Below are positions 7,002-14,707 of a stretch of 26,491 bases of DNA, piece by piece. The translations under genes were made by a program, and so were the position numbers. The notes below the pieces were generated by a model, which had not been told where the DNA came from, did no database searches, and saw only the letters and a list, made by a program, of their open reading frames with translations. The stretch is from Candidatus Bathyarchaeota archaeon B23 (GTDB lineage Archaea; Thermoproteota; Bathyarchaeia; TCS64; B23), in contig LUCA01000001.1 of the NCBI GenBank assembly GCA_001593875.1, positions 1 through 26,491 on the forward strand, in the 5' to 3' direction. How positions within the stretch are numbered: position 1 is the first letter of the stretch; the number at the start of each line of letters is the position of its first letter.

Positions 7002-8240
7002 ATGCCTGGGAAAAATCGCATTGTTATCGGGAAGGTTTATCCCTCAATCCTCGATGAATTCTATGCCTTGGCTGGGGGCTGGTCTCTGAGGGTTTATGTC
7101 GCCGCCTCATCGGTGATGCTCCTCGTCCTCTCCTGGTCCACCGTCGCCCCGATATTCCCGCTCTACGTCCGCTCCCTCGGGGCTTCGATCTTCCTCCTCG
7201 GCCTCCTCATGGCCATCAGCAGCCTCATGGGCCTCATCTTCAGGATTCCCCTCGCCGCCCTCAGCGATAGGGTTGGCCGTGTGAGGATGCTCCTCCTCGG
7301 CCTCCTCGTCGCCTCCACCTCCTCCCTCCTCTACGCCCTCGCCTCCAACCCCCTCCAGCTGTTGCCCATCATCATCTATCAGACCCTCCCCTTCTCCTAC
7401 TTCAACCCCGTGGCGGCCTCCATAGTCTCCGACCTCGCCCCCTCGGAGCGGCAGGGAGAGGTGATGGGGAGATACCTCATCTCCCCCTCCCTGGGCCTGG
7501 TCCTCGGCCCGGTGCTCTGCAGCCTCCTCGTCGACCATCTAGGCTATAGGGGGCTCTTCCTCGCCTCCGCCCTCTTCCCCCTCCTCGGCTTTCTCCTCCT
7601 ACTCCTCCTGCCGCCCAGGGTTCCCAGACGGGGGTTGGAGCAGCCCAGCGTCGCCACATCGCTGAGGGAGGTGGTGACGGATCGGAGCCTCCTCCTCCTC
7701 TCCTACTGTCGAGCCGCCTTCTCCACCTCCCACTCCATCTTCGCCACCCTCTTCTCCCTCTACGCCGTCGACGTCCTGGGGCTGGCCCCCTCCCAGGTGG
7801 CCGCCCTCTTCACCGTTAGGGGCGTCACCAACGTCGTCGTGAGGCTGCCGGCGGGGAGGGCCTCAGACAGGGTGGGGAGGAGGCCCCTCCTCATCGTCGC
7901 CTATGCCGCCATAGTCCTCGTCAACCTCCTCATCGCCAGGGCCGGCGGCCTCCCCCTCCTGGTCCTCAGCCTCCTCCTCTACGGCCTAGCCTGGGGCACC
8001 AGAGCCGTCTCCGAGTGGGCCTACCTCGCCGACGCCGTCAGACCCGAGGTGAAGACCGTCGCCTTCTCCTACCTCTCCACCATCTTCGGCCTAGGCTCCA
8101 TGCTGGGCAGCATACTGGCCGGAGCCCTATCCCTGAGGATATCCTACGGCGAGATCTTCCTCGTCGCCGCCCTCCTAAACCTCTCCTCCGTCTCCCTCAC
8201 CCTAACCCTGAGGGATGTCAGACCAGCGGGTCGAAGATGA
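7002..8240 (+). CDS. MFS transporter
   Basis: A 412-residue membrane carrier with about 12 hydrophobic segments and the MFS signature in both halves (PLAALSDRVGRVR and PAGRASDRVGRRP). It starts a few bases from the alternative start of the divergent HD-domain gene, so promoters overlap; CTATATC near 6951-6957 may serve both strands. Coding sequence is GC-rich with many CTC, GTC and GCC codons like its neighbours, unlike the MFS gene at 3734. Its end overlaps the end of the broken gene on the other strand by 23 nt. Substrate unknown; drug or metabolite efflux is the common family role. Confidence 0.9.
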   Translation: MPGKNRIVIGKVYPSILDEFYALAGGWSLRVYVAASSVMLLVLSWSTVAPIFPLYVRSLGASIFLLGLLMAISSLMGLIFRIPLAALSDRVGRVRMLLLGLLVASTSSLLYALASNPLQLLPIIIYQTLPFSYFNPVAASIVSDLAPSERQGEVMGRYLISPSLGLVLGPVLCSLLVDHLGYRGLFLASALFPLLGFLLLLLLPPRVPRRGLEQPSVATSLREVVTDRSLLLLSYCRAAFSTSHSIFATLFSLYAVDVLGLAPSQVAALFTVRGVTNVVVRLPAGRASDRVGRRPLLIVAYAAIVLVNLLIARAGGLPLLVLSLLLYGLAWGTRAVSEWAYLADAVRPEVKTVAFSYLSTIFGLGSMLGSILAGALSLRISYGEIFLVAALLNLSSVSLTLTLRDVRPAGRR

Positions 8241-8734
8241 AGCGGTGATGGATCTCCACCACCGGCTCCCCCGCCGAATCCTCAGGCGGGGCAGCTCCCC
8301 CATATCTCACCACCGTCAACCTATATCTCCCCCCTGGCTCAGGGTCCATTCGGAGCAGACCAGCTCCCCCTCAGCACATGGATCCCTCCGTCTCCCCAAG
8401 CCGAGGGCGGCGACCACCTCCTCCACCTCACCCCCCTCAAAGACCCTCTCATAGGTGGGGGGAAACCTCAACTCCACCAGGCCAACCTGGATCAAGGCCT
8501 CTCCGATCCAGGCGTAGAGATCGGCGTCGGAGGCGATCCCGGCGAGGTATTCTATGCCCCAGCGGTGGCGGCATCTGACCTCCACTCGGTAGTAGGCGCA
8601 GGGAGAGCCGGAGAGGGGGGCGTAGAGGGTCCTCTCCGAGTGCACCTCCACCTCGACGGTGGTTCCTCCGGGAGGAGGACCGCGTTGCTTCCATCCTCCA
8701 GCGTCCTACACTCGAGCTCCTCGGGTCTGATCAC
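8218..8734 (-). pseudogene. Frameshifted gene with a GIDE-like segment
   Basis: Three overlapping open segments in different frames join into one protein of about 172 residues if one base is added to the run GGG (plus-strand 8670-8672) and one to CCCCC (8366-8370). The joined protein starts at GTG 8734, one base after the stop of the gene ahead. Its middle reads RTLYAPLSGSPCAYYRVEV, like the GIDE/MUL1-type domain of membrane proteins; its end reads RYRLTVVRYGG...IHHRFIFDPLV. All three segments keep the codon style of the neighbours, so either the decay is recent or the sequence has two homopolymer errors. Read as it stands, the longest piece is 8316-8651 from a GTG. No function can be assigned. 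Confidence 0.5.
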
Positions 8735-8735
8735 C

Positions 8736-9095
8736 CTAGACGGTCGCCGACTCGACACGCCACTCGCCATCCACATCTCTCACTAGGGTGATGGGGACCG
8801 GCATCCCCCTCCCCGAGCCGTCGGGGTTCAACCTCTTGAAGAAGAGCTTTATCCTCCCCTCGGCTTCGTCTCCCCTCCTCTCCCCAAGGTGGATCTGCCA
8901 TCTAACTCCATAGCTCTCCACGTATCTCCTCCCCGTCGTCCACCAGAACCAGGGTGTAGCCCCCTTCACATCCATCGACTCTCGATGTTCCCTCGTCAGG
9001 GTCTCCCTCCACAGATCCAGGTCTCCCTCGACCATCGAGTCGTAGAAGAGGGAGGCGACCTCCTCCGGCTCAGCCCCCTTCGGAACTCCTCGCAT
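8736..9095 (-). CDS. Small NTF2/SnoaL-like protein of unknown function
   Basis: A 119-residue protein. The pattern of an N-terminal helix around ASLFYDSMVEGDLDLWRETL, a middle with aromatic residues, and a final strand LVRDVDGEWRVESATV is typical of NTF2-like (DUF4878/SnoaL-type) folds, which bind small ligands or act as accessory domains. GGGGAGGAT precedes the ATG, and a TATA-like TTATTAG lies about 25 nt before it. It seems to lead an operon with the broken gene that starts one base after its stop. Fold assignment is by eye and tentative. Confidence 0.55.
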   Translation of the reverse strand: MRGVPKGAEPEEVASLFYDSMVEGDLDLWRETLTREHRESMDVKGATPWFWWTTGRRYVESYGVRWQIHLGERRGDEAEGRIKLFFKRLNPDGSGRGMPVPITLVRDVDGEWRVESATV

Positions 9096-9125
9096 ATCCT
9101 CCCCTATCTCCCAGCCCTCTAATAA

Positions 9126-9146
9126 CCTTTTAGGTATTCCTAAAGG
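9126..9146 (-). terminator. Hairpin between the DUF1893 gene and the NTF2-like gene
   Basis: On the minus strand CCTTTAGG, AATA, CCTAAAAGG forms an 8-bp stem with one bulged base and is followed by TTATT. It sits just after the stop of the DUF1893 gene, so it may end that transcript. It also abuts the TATA-like box of the next gene and could instead be an operator. Confidence 0.4.
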
Positions 9147-9153
9147 ATTCCCT

Positions 9154-9579
9154 CTACCTCGAGGAGAACCTCAAGAAGAGGATCTTCACCCTCCTATAGG
9201 CCTCCCCGGGGTCCTCCACCCCTGAGACCTCCCTCTCGAAGGGGCAGGGTCCGCCGTCCCTCCCCCTGATATAGTCGGTCTCGACGAGGAAGGAGTAGGG
9301 GACGCCGAATCGGCGGAGAACTCCCTCAGCGCCCCAACTCATCAGGACGGCGTGGACCTCCGAGGCCCCCATGTAGACGGCTACCAGGGCTGCGGCCCTC
9401 CCCACCACCCTGTCGACGACGATGCACCCCCTCAATCTCTCCAGGCCGACGGCCTCCACGGCCTCAACTAGGGGCTTGAGACCTCCCTCCTCGCTGCTGT
9501 AGAGGACTCGCCCCCCCTCCCCATCGTAGATTAGGAGGCTCAGCCCCCTCTCCCTCAGCTCCCTCAGATGGCGGCTCAA
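9154..9579 (-). CDS. DUF1893 domain protein
   Basis: A 141-residue protein matching DUF1893, a small family of archaea and some bacteria with unknown function. Typical segments are LSLLIYDGEGGRVLYSS, GCIVVDRVVGRAAALVAVYMGASEVHAVLMSWGA and a late VPYSFLVETDYIRGRDGGPCPFE with a conserved Cys. The fold is related to cytidine-deaminase-like proteins in some classifications, but I see no HAE/PCxxC active site. The start is TTG: the upstream in-frame codons reach a stop after three codons and no ATG or GTG fits. It lies 23 nt after the ECF-type gene, likely the same transcript. Confidence 0.75.
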   Translation of the reverse strand: MSRHLRELRERGLSLLIYDGEGGRVLYSSEEGGLKPLVEAVEAVGLERLRGCIVVDRVVGRAAALVAVYMGASEVHAVLMSWGAEGVLRRFGVPYSFLVETDYIRGRDGGPCPFEREVSGVEDPGEAYRRVKILFLRFSSR

Positions 9580-9602
9580 CCCATACTCTTAGGGTGGAGC
9601 TC

Positions 9603-10148
9603 TCATTTAGGGGTGACTCCCCTGGCCTCTAAGCCGCCGACGATGGCCACGCCTAGGAGTCCACCTATGACGCCGCCGGCTGCGTGGAGGAGGGCGAAGA
9701 AGAGGACGCCGCCATACCGCCTGGCGAGGAAGACGGGGTTCATGAAGAGGGAGCCTATGATGAGGCCGGCGACGAAGGTGGAGGCGACGGAGATGACGAG
9801 GAGGAGGGCCGACCCCAGACCCCTCCGACTGAGGCTGCCGTAGCCCACAGCCCAGGCGGCGACGTCGAAGAGGATGCTGGCGGCCGTGAAGCCGAGGAAG
9901 TGGAGAGCTCCAGGCCTGAGGAGGAAGTTGAGGACGGTGGCGATCAGCCCCATCAGCGTCGCAGCCCCGAGACGCCTAGTCCACCAGACGGTGAGGATGA
10001 GCAGCGAGGCGGCCAGCATGTCGCAGAGGATGGGGAGATGGGTCAGCCTCCAGAAGATGGGGGCCACCGTCCAGTTGAGGACGCCCCAGAGGGCCGCGAA
10101 GAGGGCGATGGCGGATAGGTCCCTGCTGCTCAGATAGGACACGGTCAT
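9603..10148 (-). CDS. ECF transporter S-component-like membrane protein
   Basis: A 181-residue protein with about six hydrophobic segments, short loops and an N-terminal SAIALFAALWGVLNW, as in substrate-binding (S) components of energy-coupling-factor vitamin importers. I do not recognise the substrate class. No EcfA or EcfT gene is in the window, as is usual for group II systems that share one energiser. A TATA-like CTAAATAG (about 10185-10192) lies before the ATG. The presence of thiW and thiT elsewhere in the window makes a vitamin or vitamin precursor plausible, but that is inference. Likely co-transcribed with the DUF1893 gene. Confidence 0.6.
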   Translation of the reverse strand: MTVSYLSSRDLSAIALFAALWGVLNWTVAPIFWRLTHLPILCDMLAASLLILTVWWTRRLGAATLMGLIATVLNFLLRPGALHFLGFTAASILFDVAAWAVGYGSLSRRGLGSALLLVISVASTFVAGLIIGSLFMNPVFLARRYGGVLFFALLHAAGGVIGGLLGVAIVGGLEARGVTPK

Positions 10149-10223
10149 CCCCAGCTATTATTACTATCATTCAAACCAGTAATACTATTTAGGGATTTCC
10201 CTCCCCGATGCGGGATCAATAGC

Positions 10224-10234
10224 CTTAATTTAAG
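10224..10234 (+). promoter_or_regulatory. Palindromic TATA-like box before hypA
   Basis: CTTAATTTAAG is an 11-nt palindrome whose centre is about 48 nt before the hypA ATG, predicting a leader of roughly 20-25 nt that contains the GGTGAGG ribosome site. Confidence 0.45.
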
Positions 10235-10276
10235 CCCCCTCAATCACGTTAGGGGAATAAGGCCCCGGTGAGGTCT

Positions 10277-10684
10277 ATGCACGAGTGGGCTTTGGCTGAG
10301 GGGGTCGTCGCCGCCGTCTCCAGGATCGCCGAGGAGCAGGGCCTGAGGAGGGTTACCGAGGTGACGGTGAGGATCGGGGAGCTCCAGCAGGTGGATAGGG
10401 AGATCCTCATCTTCGCCATCGATCAGCTGCGCACCCCGGTCATGGGGGATGCCAGGATAATAGTGGAGGAGGCCCCTGCGAGGCTGAGGTGTAGGGTCTG
10501 CAGCCACACCTGGCGCTTCGACCCGGAGGGCCTGGGGGAGGAGGTCTCGGAGGCGATCCACTTCGTCCCCGAGGTGGTCCACGCCTATCTGCGATGCCCC
10601 GGCTGTGGAAGCCCCGACTTCGAGGTGGTGGAGGGCCGAGGAATCTGGCTGGCCTCGGTGAAGGGGTTGAGGGGCGATGGCTGA
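10277..10684 (+). CDS. hypA: Hydrogenase nickel-incorporation protein HypA
   Basis: A 135-residue nickel metallochaperone for NiFe-hydrogenase maturation in the cytosol. It starts MHEWALAEG, with His2 the nickel ligand of the family, so ATG 10277 is chosen over GTG 10268, which lies in the ribosome site GGTGAGG. The zinc site is C72-x2-C75 and C107-x2-C110. The 31 residues between the two cysteine pairs are longer than in bacterial HypA and match the archaeal (Thermococcus) type. It overlaps the next gene by 8 nt, as in the HypA-mmHypB pairs of Thermococcales, where the two proteins form a complex. No other hyp or hydrogenase gene is in the window. Confidence 0.93.
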   Translation: MHEWALAEGVVAAVSRIAEEQGLRRVTEVTVRIGELQQVDREILIFAIDQLRTPVMGDARIIVEEAPARLRCRVCSHTWRFDPEGLGEEVSEAIHFVPEVVHAYLRCPGCGSPDFEVVEGRGIWLASVKGLRGDG

Positions 10685-11429
10685 TCCCCGGGTGGAGGTC
10701 ATCGATCGACGCCTCTCCACCATAGATCGCATCATCGCCGTCTCCAGCGGTAAGGGGGGCGTCGGGAAGAGCGTCGTCGCCTCCACCCTAGCCCTCACCC
10801 TCGCCAGGAGGGGGCTGGAGGTGGGACTCCTCGACCTGGACTTCACCTGCCCCACCACCCACCTCATCCTGGGCGTGGAGGACGGGATGCCGGAGGAGGA
10901 GCGGGGCCTACTCCCCCCACGGGTCCAAGGCCTCGAATACCTCTCCCTCGCCTACTACACAAAGGATAGGCCGACGCCCCTCAGGGGCGGAGACATCTCC
11001 AACGCCATAGTAGAGCTCCTCTCCATCACCCGGTGGGGTCAGCTGGCCCTCCTCGTCGTCGATATGCCTCCAGGCATCGGGGACGCCACCCTAGACCTCT
11101 TGAGGCTGATACCCCAGATGGAGTTCCTGGTGGTCACAACGCCCTCCCACATCGCCTTCGAGACCGTGAGGCGTCTCCTAGGGCTGTTAGGCGGCCTGAG
11201 GCGGAGGGTCGTCGGCGTGGTGGAGAACATGGTGATGAACCCCTCAGACTTCGTGGAGGGGGAGGTTGAGGCGATGGGCTTCCCCTACCTCGGCGTCATC
11301 CCCTTCGACCCAGAGCTGGAGGGGACGCTGGGCGACGTGGAGGCCTTGATGGAGACTTCCTTCGCCGAGGCCGTGGGTCGGATAGCCTCAGCTCTCCTTG
11401 ATGAGGAGGCTGAGGGCGAAGGCGATTAG
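10677..11429 (+). CDS. MinD/Mrp-type ATPase, HypB-like partner of HypA (mmHypB)
   Basis: A 250-residue deviant-Walker P-loop ATPase: SSGKGGVGKS at 23-32 with the signature lysine, LLDLDFTCPTTHLILG as Walker A', VVDMPPGIGD as Walker B. It lacks the CxxC pair that holds the iron-sulfur cluster in Nbp35/ApbC carriers, as far as I can see. The pairing with hypA, sharing 8 nt, identifies it as the Mrp/MinD-type HypB that replaces the SIMIBI GTPase HypB in Thermococcales and drives nickel delivery through ATP. Its 3' end overlaps the convergent MFS gene by 42 nt. The role assignment rests mainly on the gene pair. Confidence 0.85.
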   Translation: MADPRVEVIDRRLSTIDRIIAVSSGKGGVGKSVVASTLALTLARRGLEVGLLDLDFTCPTTHLILGVEDGMPEEERGLLPPRVQGLEYLSLAYYTKDRPTPLRGGDISNAIVELLSITRWGQLALLVVDMPPGIGDATLDLLRLIPQMEFLVVTTPSHIAFETVRRLLGLLGGLRRRVVGVVENMVMNPSDFVEGEVEAMGFPYLGVIPFDPELEGTLGDVEALMETSFAEAVGRIASALLDEEAEGEGD

Positions 11430-12533
11430 GGAGAGGAGGGCGAAGAGGTAGAAGGCGTAGTCCATGGAGTATCTCGTCGTCAGGTATCCCGCTAGGGCTG
11501 GAGTGAAGCTTCCGATGCCGTATTTGACGGCGAAGTTGAAGCCGTAGGTGGCCCCCACCGACCTCTTGGGGGAGACGTCGCCCAGGAGGGCGTTGATCGG
11601 CGACTGGGTGAGGTAGAAGGCGAAGCCCAGGAGGGCTAGGAGGAGCAGCATCAGGGGGAGAAAGCCCGGTGCCTGGGTGAGGGTGAGGAGGAGCAGGGAG
11701 TAGGCGGCGAAGCCGAAGAGGATGATGATCCTCCTCCCCCTCCTATCGGAGAGCTCGCCGCCGATGATCTGGGCGATGGAGCCGACGGTGTAGCTGATGG
11801 TGGAGAGGCCTCCGGCGATGAGGAGCTGAACCCCCTTCACCTCGTTGACGTAGGCCAATATGAAGGAGGAGACGCCACTCCAGAGGGCGCCGCTGAGGAT
11901 GACGATGGCGAAGACGATGACCAGCCTCTTAACCTCGATCCCCAGCGAGAGCCAGCCTCCCCCGCCTTCCCCCTCGCCCCCCCTCTCGGGCTCGACGATG
12001 AGGAGGAGGTCTAGGAGGCCGGTGGCGACGCCGATGGCCCCCCATAGGAGGAAGGTCTCCCTCCACCCTATGATGGAGCCGAGGGAGGTGGCGGTGACGT
12101 AGGACAACGCCATCCCGACGAGGCCGCCTAGGCCCTGAATCCCCATGTATCTCCCCCTCGTCCTGGAGGTGTAGAGGGCCATGGCGGCATAGCCCGGCGG
12201 GTGATATAGGCTGGCCCCCAGGCCTAGGAGGATGAGGGAGGCCCCCATCAGCGGCAGCGAGGGGGATAGGGCGATGAGGAGGGAGGAGCCTCCGCAGAGG
12301 AGCATGGAGAGGGCGATCATCAGCCTCTTCTCAGACCTATCGGCCATGAGGCCCACGGGGAGACTTCCCCAGCCGTAGAAGAGGAAGACGAGGGAGATGA
12401 GGGCCCCCAGGAGGGCGTAGCCGCCGATCTCCGCCCTCATCAGGGGGGCGAGAGCCGGCAATAGGACGAGGTAGGCGTGCATCGCCCCATGGGACCAGGC
12501 TATGGCGTAGATGCCGGCCTTCACCTTCTCCAT
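11388..12533 (-). CDS. MFS transporter
   Basis: A membrane carrier of 381 residues from ATG 12533. The MFS signature appears as LPVGLMADRSEKR in the first half and IGGELSDRRGRR in the second. HGAMHAYLVLLPALAP in helix 1 and LYHPPGYAAM in helix 4 resemble the fosmidomycin-resistance-like (Fsr) MFS branch, where HG and YHP motifs recur. I chose ATG 12533 over GTG 12557 because the TATA-like ATTTATAG ends only a few bases before 12557 and predicts transcription starting near 12538. It overlaps mmhypB tail to tail by 42 nt. Substrate unknown. Confidence 0.85.
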   Translation of the reverse strand: MEKVKAGIYAIAWSHGAMHAYLVLLPALAPLMRAEIGGYALLGALISLVFLFYGWGSLPVGLMADRSEKRLMIALSMLLCGGSSLLIALSPSLPLMGASLILLGLGASLYHPPGYAAMALYTSRTRGRYMGIQGLGGLVGMALSYVTATSLGSIIGWRETFLLWGAIGVATGLLDLLLIVEPERGGEGEGGGGWLSLGIEVKRLVIVFAIVILSGALWSGVSSFILAYVNEVKGVQLLIAGGLSTISYTVGSIAQIIGGELSDRRGRRIIILFGFAAYSLLLLTLTQAPGFLPLMLLLLALLGFAFYLTQSPINALLGDVSPKRSVGATYGFNFAVKYGIGSFTPALAGYLTTRYSMDYAFYLFALLSLIAFALSLLIKES

Positions 12534-12558
12534 AGGCTTCTTAAAGACTCCGCCCACC

Positions 12559-12568
12559 GCTATAAATC
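12559..12568. promoter_or_regulatory. TATA-like box shared by the MFS gene and the small winged-helix gene
   Basis: The sequence reads CTATAAATC on plus and GATTTATAG on minus. On minus it fits a start near 12538 for the MFS gene with ATG 12533. On plus it fits a start near 12590 for the gene at 12617. Confidence 0.45.
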
Positions 12569-12616
12569 CTTGGCGTCGAAAACCTTCTATGAGGGTGCAT
12601 CGCTGATAGATGGATC

Positions 12617-12823
12617 ATGTCGGCGAAGCTGAGGAGGAGGGCGTTGGAACTCCTCTCTCAGGGCCCCCTCACCCTGAGGGAGCTGGCTGAGGCCCTGGAG
12701 ATCAGCGAGAAGAGGGCCTTCAGGGTGCTGAGATATCTCTTCGAGAAGGGCCTCATCGACGCCTATAGGGATGAGGAGGGGAGGCGACGTTATAGGCCGT
12801 CCTCGGAATCGACCACTTTATAA
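12617..12823 (+). CDS. Small winged-helix DNA-binding protein
   Basis: A 68-residue single-domain protein. LRRRALELLSQGPLTLRELAEALEISEKRAFRVLRYLFEKGLIDAYRDEEGRRRYR is a complete ArsR/MarR-like winged helix: helix 2-turn-helix 3 around residues 18-42 and a basic wing near 55-62. No ligand domain is present, so it may respond through a partner or act as a simple repressor or basal factor. It diverges from the Fsr-like MFS gene, and its last codons overlap a palindrome around the TATA box of the next gene (12813-12827), which makes both plausible targets (inference). Confidence 0.7.
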   Translation: MSAKLRRRALELLSQGPLTLRELAEALEISEKRAFRVLRYLFEKGLIDAYRDEEGRRRYRPSSESTTL

Positions 12824-12827
12824 GTGG
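12813..12827 (+). promoter_or_regulatory. Palindrome around a TATA box, possible operator
   Basis: CCACTT-TAT-AAGTGG has perfect 6-bp arms with the TATA core (TTTATAA) at the centre. It lies at the end of the winged-helix gene and about 40 nt before the ATG at 12861. A protein bound here would block TBP, so it is a good candidate repressor site. Confidence 0.45.
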
Positions 12828-12860
12828 GAGCGTTCTCCTTCAAGGCAACGAGTTGATCCT

Positions 12861-13295
12861 ATGGAGGGGTTCATCGATGAGGAGGGGAGGTGGAACGCCT
12901 CCCTGTCAGCGGGCGAGGCGAGCAGGAGCCTCACCCTCTACCGAGTTAGGGAGCCCCTGAACCTCAAGGGGGAGTTCCTAAAGCTGTTGAGACGCCTACT
13001 GGAGGAGAATGACCACTACGTCGCCGGCGACGTGATGCAGGCGCTCACCTCTCCCGAGGGCGAGGATATGATGGACCTGGCCTTCTTCCTCCTCGTCGTC
13101 GTCTTCGAGGAGGCGGCCGCCAGGGCCTTCGGAAGCCCCCACACCTTCCTCTTCGGCGAGATGGAGGATGGAACCGTCTCCCTCATGGCCTCCGGCGATA
13201 GGGAGATGACGGAGGACTACTTCTTCAAAATCCTGGGCGTCGTCATCGAGAGGCCTGACCTGGTGAGGACCCTACTCATCGCCTACGCCAGCTAG
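12861..13295 (+). CDS. Conserved-looking hypothetical protein
   Basis: A 144-residue acidic, mostly helical protein that I do not recognise. It has no signal peptide and no cysteine motif; the segment MMDLAFFLLVVVFEEAAARAF is hydrophobic but flanked by acidic residues and more likely a buried helix than a membrane span. ATG 12861 is chosen because a TATA-like box sits about 40 nt upstream, inside the 12813-12827 palindrome; the frame is open back to 12771, but that part overlaps the winged-helix gene. Its 3' end overlaps rpiA by 20 nt. Its place after a DNA-binding gene suggests joint regulation, nothing more. Confidence 0.6.
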   Translation: MEGFIDEEGRWNASLSAGEASRSLTLYRVREPLNLKGEFLKLLRRLLEENDHYVAGDVMQALTSPEGEDMMDLAFFLLVVVFEEAAARAFGSPHTFLFGEMEDGTVSLMASGDREMTEDYFFKILGVVIERPDLVRTLLIAYAS

Positions 13296-13992
13296 CCTCC
13301 AGCCTTCTAACCCCCGCCTTCGTCCCTATGTAGGCCACATCGGCGTAGCCGAGGAAGAGCCCCGTCTCCAGGATGCCTGGAATCCCCCTCAACCTCCCCT
13401 CCAGCCCCTCGGGGTCTTCGAGGGGGCCGAAGTGGGCGTCCACGATGAGGTTGCCGTTCTCCGTCACCACCGGCCCCACCTTTCCACCCCCCATCCTCAC
13501 CGAGGCCTTGGCCCCCATCTCCCTCAGCCTCAGTAGGAGGGGCTTCACCGCCATGGGGTGGACCTCCAGGGGGATGGGGCACCCCTCCCCCAGCCTCCTC
13601 GCCAGCTTCCTCTCATCCGCCACTATGACGTAGAGCTTGGAGCAGGAGGCGACGATCTTCTCCCTCAGAAGCGCCCCTCCCCCACCCTTTATGAGGTTGA
13701 GCCTCCCATCCAGCTGATCTGCGCCGTCGATGGCGACGTCGACGGCGGGGTGCTCCTCCAGCGTCGTGAGGGGGATGCCGGCCTCCACCGCCTCCGTGGC
13801 CGCCTGGAGGCTCGTCGGGACGCCTAGGAGGGTCTTCAACTCCCCCCTCCTCAGCCGCTCGCCCAGGAGCCTTATGGCGTAGGCTGCCGTGCTGCCGCTG
13901 CCGAGGCCCACTATGGAGCCGTCCTCCACGTGCTGGACGGCCTCCTCAGCCGCCCTCCTCTTAGCCTCCTCAACCCAGCTCAAGGAGGTCAC
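13276..13992 (-). CDS. rpiA: Ribose-5-phosphate isomerase A
   Basis: A 238-residue cytosolic enzyme that interconverts ribose-5-phosphate and ribulose-5-phosphate, supplying ribose for nucleotides. Family motifs are complete: GLGSGSTA (29-36) for phosphate binding, VDVAIDGADQLD with the catalytic-site DGAD (89-92), KGGGGALLREK (102-112) with the catalytic Glu, and FGPLEDPEGLE late in the chain. Length is normal. The start is GTG 13992, whose G is also the last base of the upstream stop codon (TAGTG), so translation is probably coupled to the coiled-coil gene. Confidence 0.93.
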   Translation of the reverse strand: MTSLSWVEEAKRRAAEEAVQHVEDGSIVGLGSGSTAAYAIRLLGERLRRGELKTLLGVPTSLQAATEAVEAGIPLTTLEEHPAVDVAIDGADQLDGRLNLIKGGGGALLREKIVASCSKLYVIVADERKLARRLGEGCPIPLEVHPMAVKPLLLRLREMGAKASVRMGGGKVGPVVTENGNLIVDAHFGPLEDPEGLEGRLRGIPGILETGLFLGYADVAYIGTKAGVRRLEASWRRR

Positions 13993-14660
13993 TACTCCAG
14001 CTCCAGCCTCTCCAGCTCCTCCAGCTCCTTCAGGACTTCTCTCCTCAGCTCCTCCAGCCTCTCCTCCACTCCCACCTCGGCGGGCTTCTCAGCTGGCTTC
14101 TCCTCCGGCACCGCCTCCTTCGGCTTCCTTCTCACCCTCCTGGGAGGCCTCTTCGGCTTCTCCTTCACCCTCTCCAGCTTCAACTCCCGGAGGATGGCGT
14201 CGATCCTCGCCTGGGTCTGGTTGAGCAGCTCATCGAACCGCTTCCTTATATCCTCCCTCAGGGCCTCCAGCTGATGGAGGGTGACGATGAGTTCAGCCCT
14301 CTTAATCTCCTCGTTGACCTTCTTCAGCTCCTCCTCATAATCCTTCGACAGCCTTATGCGCTCCTCCCGGGTGATCTCCCCCTCATCCTCCGCCTCGAAG
14401 AGGCGTTTGAGGGCCATGCTCAGTATCTCCCTCTTCAGGTTGAGGGTCCTGAGCTCCCTCCTCGCCCTCTCCACGTCGCTCCTACCCAGATATCTCGCCG
14501 CCCTGATCTCCGTCGCCACCGAAGTCGGCGGGGGAGAAGGAGAGGGCTCCTCAGCCCTCCTCTCAAAGCCGCCGGTGGCCTTGACGAAGAGGAGGATGGA
14601 GACGACGGCGACGGCGATGGCGCCTAGGCTTAGCAACAGCTCTAGGGGGAGGAGCATCAT
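13992..14660 (-). CDS. Membrane-anchored coiled-coil protein
   Basis: A 222-residue protein of unknown function. One N-terminal membrane helix (about residues 4-26, LELLLSLGAIAVAVVSILLF) is followed by a Pro/Ser-rich spacer, a long heptad-rich charged region (about 50-165), a Lys/Pro/Arg-rich linker and a final Glu/Leu-rich helix. The topology looks like an anchor with a long rod on one side of the membrane; no enzymatic motif. A TATA-like TTATATAG near 14688-14695 lies about 25 nt before the predicted transcript start, close to the ATG. Coupled to rpiA by a one-base overlap, with no obvious functional link. Confidence 0.7.
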   Translation of the reverse strand: MMLLPLELLLSLGAIAVAVVSILLFVKATGGFERRAEEPSPSPPPTSVATEIRAARYLGRSDVERARRELRTLNLKREILSMALKRLFEAEDEGEITREERIRLSKDYEEELKKVNEEIKRAELIVTLHQLEALREDIRKRFDELLNQTQARIDAILRELKLERVKEKPKRPPRRVRRKPKEAVPEEKPAEKPAEVGVEERLEELRREVLKELEELERLELE

Positions 14661-14707
14661 CCTTCATCCTCAAATAAAAACCCTCGCTATATAAGCCTGA
14701 GCCCGCC

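Noticed and set aside
7107..7538. Minus-strand ORF inside the MFS gene at 7002
   Set aside because: Glu/Gly-rich antisense shadow without ribosome site or family match.
9684..10118. Long ORF on the plus strand opposite the ECF-type gene
   Set aside because: Low-complexity Glu/Gly-rich translation, a typical shadow of a GC-rich membrane protein gene; the minus-strand frame has clear membrane helices.
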